Shown here piece after piece: positions 56,688-64,000 of a stretch of 64,000 bases of DNA. The number at the start of each line of letters is the position of its first letter. Position 1 is the first letter of the stretch. The DNA comes from Ignavibacteriota bacterium. Lineage in GTDB: Bacteria > Bacteroidota > Ignavibacteria > Kapaibacteriales > UBA2268. The translations under genes were made by a program, and so were the position numbers. Where the stretch lies: contig JAHBUQ010000002.1 in assembly GCA_019637995.1 (NCBI GenBank), positions 1,255,428 through 1,319,427 of the forward strand. Direction: 5' to 3'. The notes beneath the pieces were generated by a model. The model was not told the origin of the DNA and searched no databases. It saw only the letters and a list, made by a program, of their open reading frames with translations.

Positions 56688-58916
56688 TTATAAACTATCA
56701 ATTATATTATTGAATGTCTTGCTTGGTTTCATTATAGCTGTTGTCTTTTCAAAATCATGCATATAATAACCGCCCAATTCAACAGGCTGTCCCTGAGCTT
56801 CGATAAGTTCTGCAGTTATTTTCGCTTCATTTTCAGTTAAAGAATTATTAATCTCAGTGAATCTGCTTTTAAGTTCAGAATCTTCATTCTGCTGCGCTAA
56901 TTCTTTTGCCCAATATAAAGCCAAATAGAAGGAACTGCCACGGTTGTCAAGCTCCTTAACCTTACGTGATGGCAACTTGCCATTTTCGAGATAAACACCA
57001 ATAGCTGTATCGAGAGTTTCGGCTAAAATTTTAACTTTCTTATCATTTGTCTTTTCATAAGCCAGTTCAAGCGAAGGCACAAGAGCACAATATTCACCTA
57101 AAGAATCCCATCTGAGGTGATTTTCTTTAACAAGCTGCTGAACATGCTTAGGAGCTGATCCACCTGCGCCTGTTTCAAAAAGACCACCACCATTTAAAAG
57201 TGGTACTATTGAAAGCATTCTTGCAGACGTTCCAAGCTCAAGAATCGGGAATAAATCTGTCAGATAATCTCTGAGAACGTTACCTGTAACTGATATAGTA
57301 TCTTGACCTTTTCTTGTTCTTTCGAGTGAGAATTTCATTGCGTCAACAGGCTTCATAATACGAATATCAAGCGAATTTGTATCGTACTCCGGAAGGTAGG
57401 AATTTACTTTTTTTATAATTTCTCTATCGTGAGCTCTGTTTTCATCCAGCCAGAAAATAGCAGGAGCCTGAGCAGCACGCGCTCTTCTAACTGCTAAACC
57501 AACCCAATCTTTTATTGGCAGGTCTTTAGTCTGGCACATTCTGAAAATATCGCCTTTTTCCACAATTTGCTCTAACAGTATGTTACCGGCGGAACTAACA
57601 ATTCTGATTGTCCCGCTTTCTGTCGCTTCGAATGTTTTATCGTGTGAGCCGTATTCTTCAGCTTTCTGAGCCATAAGCCCGACATTCGAAACCGCACCCA
57701 TTGTAGAAGGGTCAAACTGCCCATTTACTTTTGCATCTTCGATGATTGCTTCATACATTGTAGCGTAACTTCTATCGGGTATCATCGAAATACAATCCTG
57801 AAGTTCATCGTTAGCATTCCACATTTTGCCACCATCTCGTACAACATTAGGCATTGAAGCATCTACAATTATGTTATTAGGAACATGTAGATTAGTAATA
57901 CCGTATCTTGAATCAACCATTGCAAGGGGCGGCTGATTTTCATATACTTTAGCAATATCGGCTTCAATTTCTGCTTTTTTATTAGCAGGTAGCCTGTCTA
58001 ATTTTTCTATCACATCAGCCAGCCCGTTATTTAAATTTGCACCGATTTCCTTTAATGAATCAGAATGTTTATCAAGTGCTTCTTTATAATAAACAGACAC
58101 AGCATGACCAAACATTATAGGGTCTGAAATTTTCATCATTGTAGCTTTTAAGTGCAAAGACAGAAGAACTCCATCTTTACGAGCTTCTTCAATTTGCTTG
58201 GAGTAAAACTCACGAAGGGATTTTACATTCATTACAGCACAATCAATTATTTCTCCAGCGAGCAAAGAAACTTTTGGTTTTAATACTTTTACGTCACCAT
58301 TTGGATTTACAAATTCAATTCTTATATCATCAGCATTACTCATAGTCATTGACTTTTCAGAGCCATAAAAATCACCAGACTTCATATAAGCAACTTTAGA
58401 CTTAGAGCCTTCCGTGGGCCAAGGCTTCATCATTCTATGAGGAAATTTTTGAGCAAATTTCTTGACTGATGCAGCTGCTCTTCTGTCAGAATTACCTTCT
58501 CTGAGAACAGGGTTTACTGCAGAACCAAGACATTTTGCAAATCTTTCCTGCAATATTCTTTCTTCATCATTTTTTGGCTCTTCAGGATAATCGGGAATTT
58601 TATATCCTTTTTGCTGCAATTCCTTTATAGTTGCTTGCAATTGCGGAATTGAAGCACTGATATTTGGCAATTTAATGATATTTGCATCAGGTTGCTTAAC
58701 AATTTCACCAAGCTGGCTCAGGTAATCAGGAATTCTCTGTTCATCAGTAAGATTATCAGGGAAATTGGCTATAACTCTTCCGGCAAGTGAAATATCCCGC
58801 GTTTCGATATCTATTGCTGTTCCTTTTGTAAAACTTTGCACAATTGGGAGCAGACAATAAGATGCAAGCTCGGGAGCTTCGTCAATTTTAGTCCAGATTA
58901 TTTTGTAATTTGACAT
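56688..58916 (-). CDS. icd: NADP-dependent isocitrate dehydrogenase, monomeric type
   Basis: A 742-residue cytoplasmic enzyme of the monomeric (IDH-II) class, which oxidises isocitrate to 2-oxoglutarate with NADP+. Length and motifs fit: an N-terminal [19 protein letters not shown], a substrate loop [23 protein letters not shown], and a C-terminal domain with DARGxxxHxxxR-like NRAHDREI and [10 protein letters not shown]. This type is unrelated in sequence to the usual dimeric Icd, and appears scattered among bacteria. A single gene with its own promoter. Confidence 0.97.
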   Translation of the reverse strand: MSNYKIIWTKIDEAPELASYCLLPIVQSFTKGTAIDIETRDISLAGRVIANFPDNLTDEQRIPDYLSQLGEIVKQPDANIIKLPNISASIPQLQATIKELQQKGYKIPDYPEEPKNDEERILQERFAKCLGSAVNPVLREGNSDRRAAASVKKFAQKFPHRMMKPWPTEGSKSKVAYMKSGDFYGSEKSMTMSNADDIRIEFVNPNGDVKVLKPKVSLLAGEIIDCAVMNVKSLREFYSKQIEEARKDGVLLSLHLKATMMKISDPIMFGHAVSVYYKEALDKHSDSLKEIGANLNNGLADVIEKLDRLPANKKAEIEADIAKVYENQPPLAMVDSRYGITNLHVPNNIIVDASMPNVVRDGGKMWNANDELQDCISMIPDRSYATMYEAIIEDAKVNGQFDPSTMGAVSNVGLMAQKAEEYGSHDKTFEATESGTIRIVSSAGNILLEQIVEKGDIFRMCQTKDLPIKDWVGLAVRRARAAQAPAIFWLDENRAHDREIIKKVNSYLPEYDTNSLDIRIMKPVDAMKFSLERTRKGQDTISVTGNVLRDYLTDLFPILELGTSARMLSIVPLLNGGGLFETGAGGSAPKHVQQLVKENHLRWDSLGEYCALVPSLELAYEKTNDKKVKILAETLDTAIGVYLENGKLPSRKVKELDNRGSSFYLALYWAKELAQQNEDSELKSRFTEINNSLTENEAKITAELIEAQGQPVELGGYYMHDFEKTTAIMKPSKTFNNIIDSL

Positions 58917-58959
58917 TTGTAAACCTATGATAAGTATTAAAATATTTAGTTTTAAAATT

Positions 58960-58988
58960 CAAAAATAACTAATTACAAATTTAACAAT
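58960..58988 (-). promoter_or_regulatory. candidate promoter of icd
   Basis: On the minus strand the -7 element TATTTTTG (58960-58967) fits TAnnTTTG, with ATTG (58985-58988) 17 bases upstream as a near -33 element. Transcription would start near 58953, leaving a leader of about 37 bases. Confidence 0.45.
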
Positions 58989-59162
58989 CTTTGCTGACAT
59001 AAACAAATTTATAGGTATATATTTAATTATGATTATATGTATAAATATGTCATCTCATTAAACGATTGTGAATTTAAAATTAATTTATGCTCACCAATGT
59101 GATTTTTTTCATTCTTGTGTGTCATAGTAATATAATTCATTCAATTATTAACCGGAGTTTTT

Positions 59163-61145
59163 ATGAAATTGTATTTTTTTCTCATTTTATCAGCTTTGAT
59201 GCTGATTTTCGTTCAGTCCTGTACCGATAACACCACATCGCCTGATAAATCCTTTACATTTTCCGGATTTGTCTATGATGCTGATGATAATCCGATTGTT
59301 GAAGCATCGGTAGAAATAATTGATGAGAGTGAAAAGGTAAAATATAACACAAAAACAAATGCTGAAGGTGAATTTTCATTTTCTGCAGTAAACATTGATT
59401 TTGAGACTTATCGTCTCAGAATTTCAGCTGATGGTTTCAAAACCATGATTAAATCACCTAATGATTTTCTCAAAGACGGTAAGTCGGAAAATCTCAATAT
59501 CAAACTATCCAAGCTTAGCGAAGATGATGATTGTTGCGGAGTAATTTCTTTTGTAGTAAAAAAGAATGACTCAGATGATTTGTTGTCCGGAGCTGAAGTC
59601 AAGCTATCAAACAAAGATGGGATAATTGACACGAAGAAAACCAGTGATGACGGTAAAGTTGAATTCACGGAACTTTGCGAAGGAAAATTCTTTTATCGTA
59701 TAGCTCTCGATGGATTTAAAGTCCTTGAGGGATATAAGGAAATTGGGAAGTGCGACACAGTAGAAGTTGCTGTTGAGTTAATCAAAAAGCAGGAAGAAGA
59801 AGAAACATGTTGCAATAATTCTGCTGATTTTCTGATTAAAGACGAAAGCGGAAACCCTCTGAAATCTGTAAAGGTATTGTTCCGCAGAGATGGTGCTGTC
59901 AAATATGAGGGATATTCAGACGAAAGCGGTAAGCTGAAGATTACTGATATTTGTAAGGGTAAATATTCGGTTTTAATAAAGCAGGAGGGATTTGCTTCAC
60001 AGGAACTGGATTTAGAATTTGACTGTGAGCAGAATTTAGAGAAAGCTGTTGTTTTGAAGAAGAATTCTGAAGAGCCATGCTGCGACAATATTTTGAAAGT
60101 ATCAATTAAGGAAGCCGGCTCGGGTAACCCAATTAATGATGCTAAACTTATTTTATGGCAAAATGGCAAGATGATTTACTATGGATATTCAAAAGATGGC
60201 ATTGCGGCGATTGATGGAATTTGTAAAGGAAAATATACTGCCGAGATAGTCATTGATGGATATAAATCTATAGAATGGTCAATAGAATTTGATTGTAAGC
60301 AAACAATTGAGATCATAAAAGAATTACAGAAGAAAGAAGGCTCAGACTGCTGTGGCAAAGCATTTATATATATTAAAGACAATAAATCGGGCAATCCAAT
60401 TGCAAATGCTGAAGTCAAAGTTACTTTTGATGGAAAAAATCGCATTTTGAAGACCGATGAGAATGGTAAAGTTGTGTTCGAAGAATTATGCATAGGAAAG
60501 CATTTTATAAGAGTTGCTCATAGCGATTATAAAGTTTCTGAAGATTATTTCTATATCGAATCATGCGATAAACCGGTAGAAAAAGATATCAAACTTCAGG
60601 GAAAAGAAGGCGATGACTGCTGCAATAATCAGATGAAATTTGAAATTAATGACAAAGACGGTAATCTGCTCAATAATGTTCAGATCAAGATTATCAAAGA
60701 AAAGTCAATTGTTACCACACTCAAAACTCAGAATGGTACTGCTGCTTCTGATAAACAACTTTGCAAAGGAAATTATGTTGTAATGATCTATCACGAAAGC
60801 TACGATGTACTTGAATTTGAAGTCTATTTGGACTGCAATGAGGTTAAGGAGTTTAACAAAATTCTTACCAAAAAAGATGTTTGCTGCGATGCATGGGCTA
60901 AAGTATGGGTAACTGATTTTGACACCAAAAAAGCTCTCAATGGTTCTAAAGTTAGAATATGGAAAGATGGAAAACTTATTGAAACACTTACAGTCGAAGA
61001 TGGTTATGTCAAATTTACAAATCTTTGTGAAGGTAAATATGCTTTCGATGTCACTTATGATGGCTACAAAGGTCAGGAATGGAATTCAGAAATTAAATGC
61101 AAGCAAGATAATGTATTTGAAAAGCAGATGAAGAAAGTAGAATAA
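59163..61145 (+). CDS. lipoprotein with six tandem four-cysteine repeats
   Basis: A 660-residue lipoprotein (lipobox VQSC, C20; a CCGGAG site precedes the ATG). Residues about 31-117 form a carboxypeptidase regulatory-like beta-sandwich without cysteines. Six repeats of about 90 residues follow, each with a CC pair (124, 216, 306, 396, 486, 574), a third Cys in an L/I-C-x-G-K/N motif (172, 264, 354, 443, 534, 622) and a fourth (197, 288, 378, 468, 558, 646). The spacings are nearly constant (about 47, 24, 18). Each repeat resembles the same transthyretin-like sandwich (NP...A.V..., G.Y...I..DGYK), probably locked by two disulphides. The last repeat ends the protein. Probably a surface-exposed rod or stalk; function unknown. 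Confidence 0.85.
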   Translation: MKLYFFLILSALMLIFVQSCTDNTTSPDKSFTFSGFVYDADDNPIVEASVEIIDESEKVKYNTKTNAEGEFSFSAVNIDFETYRLRISADGFKTMIKSPNDFLKDGKSENLNIKLSKLSEDDDCCGVISFVVKKNDSDDLLSGAEVKLSNKDGIIDTKKTSDDGKVEFTELCEGKFFYRIALDGFKVLEGYKEIGKCDTVEVAVELIKKQEEEETCCNNSADFLIKDESGNPLKSVKVLFRRDGAVKYEGYSDESGKLKITDICKGKYSVLIKQEGFASQELDLEFDCEQNLEKAVVLKKNSEEPCCDNILKVSIKEAGSGNPINDAKLILWQNGKMIYYGYSKDGIAAIDGICKGKYTAEIVIDGYKSIEWSIEFDCKQTIEIIKELQKKEGSDCCGKAFIYIKDNKSGNPIANAEVKVTFDGKNRILKTDENGKVVFEELCIGKHFIRVAHSDYKVSEDYFYIESCDKPVEKDIKLQGKEGDDCCNNQMKFEINDKDGNLLNNVQIKIIKEKSIVTTLKTQNGTAASDKQLCKGNYVVMIYHESYDVLEFEVYLDCNEVKEFNKILTKKDVCCDAWAKVWVTDFDTKKALNGSKVRIWKDGKLIETLTVEDGYVKFTNLCEGKYAFDVTYDGYKGQEWNSEIKCKQDNVFEKQMKKVE

Positions 61146-61162
61146 GTATAATTTTGAAATTT

Positions 61163-61204
61163 TAAGGGGCTGCCTGTTTTTAAAAACAAGCAGCCCCTTA
61201 ATTA
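61163..61204. terminator. bidirectional terminator
   Basis: Stem taaggggctgc / gcagcccctta with an AT-rich palindromic loop lies between the converging repeat-lipoprotein and OmpA/TSP3 genes, with A/T tracts on both sides. Confidence 0.88.
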
Positions 61205-61231
61205 TTAATAAGTAATTTGAATGAATGAAGA

Positions 61232-62407
61232 TTACTTAGTTCTGAAGAACTCTACTCTTCTGTTTCTTTGACGATTTTCAGCATTAGTATTTGCAACGAT
61301 TGGTTCATCGGGACCAGCACCGCGAGTAGTTAATCTTGCTTCATTAACACCACGGTCAACAAGCCATTTCTTAACAGCATTTGCTCTTTCCAAAGAAAGT
61401 TGAATATTATTCTCGCGACTGCCTACATCATCTGTATGACCGACGATTTCGAATGTAGTATTAGTCATCTTATTCATAGCATTAAGAGCATTATTAAGGA
61501 TTTTTTCTGAAGTTGGATTGATTTCAGATTTGCCGGTTGCAAATTCAATATTCTTCATAATGATTCTTTCACCAACTCCAATATTGAGGATATCATCATC
61601 AGGGTCAAGAGGATTAGCACCATTACGAACTTCTATTCCGTCATTTACACCACCACCGTCAGTATCCGGATTAAGTGGATCAGTTTTGTATTTTTTCACT
61701 TCTTCACCATCAAGCAATCCGTCACCGTCGGTATCAGGATTATTAGGGTCAGTTCCGAGAAGGCGTTCTTCGTCATCAGTAAGACCGTCACCATCAGAAT
61801 CAGGTGAAAATCTTGCAACAACATAATGGACACCAAGTCTTGCTATCCAGTTACCGTCATTAATATCATCATATACAGGATTGAGATTATCTGTTAAAGT
61901 AAGATGAAGACCTGCACTAAGATCTAATCCCCAGTTATAGTCAAACTGATATCCGACACCTGCACCAACAGGAAATGCAACTGTAACACCGCTATTTTCC
62001 AAGAAATCACGGTTAAAGGGTACGTTATTATCAATATTGTATATCATAGCGCCTACACCGCCAAATATATATGGCTTCCAAACAAGATTATTGCCAAGTG
62101 AATAGCGTAATCTTAATTCAGGAACAATATAGGATGTTTTGTACTGCGAAAACCCCCCTTCAACATCTGAGGTACCATTTTGGTAGTAGGATATACCGAT
62201 TTCAGGGCTTAATCCCCAAAGGATTCCATTATTGAAAATACCGAACGCACTGAATAATGGACCTATTGTTCTTTCATCCTGAATACCTTCATTTATGCCT
62301 CGGTTAAGTCCAAGACCCACACCAACAGCAATGTTCTTTTCATCAGCTTTAAGATTGCTGAAAGAAATCACTAAAATAAGAAACGAGTAAATAATTTTTT
62401 TATACAT
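61232..62407 (-). CDS. OmpA-family protein with thrombospondin type 3 repeats
   Basis: A 391-residue outer-membrane protein. ATG 62407 follows AGGAG by seven bases, which sets the start; upstream codons are unused. Domains: signal peptide (about 1-22), eight-stranded barrel (about 25-200), calcium-binding thrombospondin type 3 repeats (about 205-275; [29 protein letters not shown]), and a C-terminal OmpA domain (about 285-391; [28 protein letters not shown]). It should link the outer membrane to peptidoglycan. Single gene with a terminator. Confidence 0.95.
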   Translation of the reverse strand: MYKKIIYSFLILVISFSNLKADEKNIAVGVGLGLNRGINEGIQDERTIGPLFSAFGIFNNGILWGLSPEIGISYYQNGTSDVEGGFSQYKTSYIVPELRLRYSLGNNLVWKPYIFGGVGAMIYNIDNNVPFNRDFLENSGVTVAFPVGAGVGYQFDYNWGLDLSAGLHLTLTDNLNPVYDDINDGNWIARLGVHYVVARFSPDSDGDGLTDDEERLLGTDPNNPDTDGDGLLDGEEVKKYKTDPLNPDTDGGGVNDGIEVRNGANPLDPDDDILNIGVGERIIMKNIEFATGKSEINPTSEKILNNALNAMNKMTNTTFEIVGHTDDVGSRENNIQLSLERANAVKKWLVDRGVNEARLTTRGAGPDEPIVANTNAENRQRNRRVEFFRTK

Positions 62408-62657
62408 AAAAAATCTCCTAAATAAATAAAATACAATATTGTCCAACAAAAACTGCACATACGGATTGAAACGATAATTATTTAAAAATTTAATTAGTTT
62501 AATCTATGTTAAAACTTAAACCCTCAATAATCGTATTGAATAATAAATATATGAAATTATTGAAAAAATGAACAAAATATTTTGATATTTTTTTATAAAA
62601 ACTTATTTTTACTGATTAGAATTAAATGAAATATAGAAAACTTATTCGGCTTTAGAA

Positions 62658-63086
62658 ATGAAATTCAAAATAAATAGTGATATAATTAAGAAAATTGATG
62701 ATACTCTCGGTGCAGAGCATCAGACTTTTGAAGGTGCAGTTACCTGGACACTAAAAAGTCCTGATAATTTCAAACCTCTTGTGTTTACAATTTATCAAGA
62801 TGTCCACCTTGGCGACATAGAAGGCGCTATGGTTTCAGTGCAGACAAGACATGGCTATTACGAACTTCACGACATATCTGCAATGATGTTTTTTGAGCCT
62901 GACGAAGTTATTTTTATTCAAAATGACACTGATAAACTTTCTTGTTTGATTATTGGCAGTGAATGTACTTGCTCACTTTACTCAAATATCAGTAAAGAAC
63001 TCCTTAGACAGGACTTTGCAGAGCTTCATCCGGCAGTAATTTTATCAGCAATGCAGCTGTCTATTACTGAATCAGTTCTTGATTAA
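62658..63086 (+). CDS. hypothetical protein upstream of ybeY
   Basis: A 142-residue soluble protein without signal or membrane segment. It has alternating strands and loops (GAVTWTLKSPDNFKPLVFTIYQDVHLGDIEG) and a cysteine cluster CLIIGSECTCSLY. I recognise no family. The gene ends 33 bases before ybeY and is co-directional, so it may belong to the same unit as ybeY and the DUF494 gene. Confidence 0.7.
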   Translation: MKFKINSDIIKKIDDTLGAEHQTFEGAVTWTLKSPDNFKPLVFTIYQDVHLGDIEGAMVSVQTRHGYYELHDISAMMFFEPDEVIFIQNDTDKLSCLIIGSECTCSLYSNISKELLRQDFAELHPAVILSAMQLSITESVLD

Positions 63087-63119
63087 AACTATTATGCTGA
63101 ATTTATCGTCAAGGTATTT

Positions 63120-63542
63120 GTGATAGAAGTAAATATATATAACGAAAGTACGCATAAGTACCTGCCAAGTAAATTGATGACTCAGGCAGTACTTAAAGTT
63201 GCGGAAAGAGAAATAAAAAAAACCGGCGAAATCAGCATTATAATATGTTCTGATAGTTTTATTCATGAATTAAATATAAATTTTCTTAATCATGATTATG
63301 CTACAGATGTCATAACTTTTGAAATTGAATCAAATCCACTTGTTGGCGAAATCTACATCAGTGCCGATACTGCAAAACTGCAGGCATTGGACTATGGTGT
63401 TCCCTTCAGAGATGAGCTCTTACGATTATCAATTCACGGAACTTTGCATTTAGCCGGTTATAAAGATGATTCTGAGGAAGAAAAAAGAAAGATGACGATA
63501 AAAGAAGATTTTTACCTACAAATGCTTAAAGAAGGTAATTAA
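63120..63542 (+). CDS. ybeY: endoribonuclease YbeY
   Basis: A 140-residue rRNA-maturation and ribosome-quality-control RNase. The zinc motif reads H-G-T-L-H-L-A-G-Y-K-D-D: the first two His residues of HxxxHxxxxxH are present, while the third is replaced by Asp, as is usual in Bacteroidota (GYKD instead of GYDH). The earlier NHDYATDVITFE block is also diagnostic. Translation starts at GTG 63120, with AAGG upstream. Its stop overlaps the next gene's start by one base. Confidence 0.95.
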   Translation: MIEVNIYNESTHKYLPSKLMTQAVLKVAEREIKKTGEISIIICSDSFIHELNINFLNHDYATDVITFEIESNPLVGEIYISADTAKLQALDYGVPFRDELLRLSIHGTLHLAGYKDDSEEEKRKMTIKEDFYLQMLKEGN

Positions 63543-64000
63543 TGGCTGAAAGAATAATGGAAATCATAATTTATGTTATGAGCTCGATAAGAGACCAAAA
63601 GCGTTTTTCGGATTCCAATATCAAGGAACTCGAAAAGTTGGGTTATACTACAAGCGAAATTTCCACTGCTTTTAGCTGGATTGCCGAAAAGACCGATTCA
63701 GTCAAAATTCCTGATGCAGGTCCGTATTTAGTCGAGACCAAAGGATTCAGAGTATTGCTTGACCATGAAACAGATATTTTTACAAAAGAAGCTTTAGCCG
63801 ATTTAGTGCAATATCAAACGTTAGGTCTTATGAATAACGAACAGCTTGAAATGCTGATTGACAGAGTACTTCTTACAGGACTTCCGGTAATTGACAGGTA
63901 TCTTCTACGTTCGTTTATTGCTGCATTAAATTTTGATAATTCACCTTCAAGTAACTATCCCGGAAGAATTATGCTCGAAGGCAATGATACAATAAATTGA
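63542..64000 (+). CDS. DUF494/Smg-like protein
   Basis: A complete 152-residue gene ending exactly at the window edge. The start MAERIMEIIIYVMSSIRDQKRFSDSNIKELEKLGYTTSEISTAFSWI fits the DUF494/Smg family of small helical proteins, whose function is not settled (often beside topA, dprA or ybeY). The ATG overlaps the ybeY stop codon, so the two are translationally coupled. Confidence 0.85.
   Translation: MAERIMEIIIYVMSSIRDQKRFSDSNIKELEKLGYTTSEISTAFSWIAEKTDSVKIPDAGPYLVETKGFRVLLDHETDIFTKEALADLVQYQTLGLMNNEQLEMLIDRVLLTGLPVIDRYLLRSFIAALNFDNSPSSNYPGRIMLEGNDTIN

Noticed and set aside
59693..60169. Minus-strand open frames inside the CC-repeat lipoprotein gene
   Set aside because: The repeats of the plus-strand gene produce long serine-rich shadows on the opposite strand; no start signal or domain.

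Overview
The window is a low-GC (by eye about one third G+C) bacterial chromosome segment from the Bacteroidota/Chlorobiota (FCB) side of the tree, most like the Ignavibacteria/Kapabacteria group. The evidence is: secreted proteins with type IX secretion (T9SS) C-terminal sorting domains of the NPASDF...LPTGVYFVQI type, promoters that fit the Bacteroidota pattern TTTG-N17-23-TAnnTTTG, SprF/PorT-like beta-barrels, a GYKDD-type YbeY, and many single-gene or small-operon transcription units separated by AT-rich spacers. No rRNA, tRNA, CRISPR array, transposase or intact prophage was recognised.

Layout. 1-4451: a truncated unknown gene, a beta-barrel protein, a GNAT acetyltransferase and an OmpA-family protein. 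4760-8553: the divisome trio ftsQ-ftsA-ftsZ behind its own promoter and a highly structured leader, ending at a strong terminator. 8851-10263: an orphan phage-type terminase large subunit. 10385-15946: a tight four-gene envelope operon (beta-barrel, two lipoproteins, and a large PD40 lipoprotein that may be PorE-like). 15943-18569: small lipoproteins, a TRL-family protein and a NAPE-PLD-like metallo-hydrolase, all on the minus strand. 18958-29906: an 11-gene complex I operon, nuoA-B-C-D-H-I-J-K-L-M-N, without nuoE, nuoF and nuoG. 30345-36547: a minus-strand cluster of secreted proteins, four of them T9SS clients; it contains palindromic repeats, an exact 244-bp duplication and an octanucleotide repeat between a start codon and a signal peptide. 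36721-41416: cytochrome c maturation genes ccmC-ccmD-ccmE-ccmF plus a TlpA/ResA-like lipoprotein, with an unusual ccmC that carries what looks like a CcmE-type OB fold and a CcmE of the cysteine (CxxxY) class. 41557-48775: a secreted M14 carboxypeptidase and a 1522-residue IgGFc-binding-like T9SS protein. 49274-55917: a Vps10/BNR propeller protein and a TonB-dependent receptor. 56045-64000: two small membrane proteins, monomeric isocitrate dehydrogenase, a lipoprotein of six four-cysteine repeats, an OmpA/TSP3 protein, an unknown gene, ybeY and a DUF494/Smg-like gene.

How it fits together. The nuo and ccm blocks point to a respiratory organism with c-type cytochromes. Most of the remaining content is cell envelope and export: T9SS substrates, OmpA-type peptidoglycan anchors, TonB uptake and lipoproteins. 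The most interesting signals are a probable phase-variable secreted protein, recombining T9SS sorting-domain cassettes that contain in-frame palindromic elements, a CcmC with a built-in CcmE-like domain, and the CC-repeat lipoprotein. All functional calls come from reading motifs and architecture in the sequence; no database search was run.
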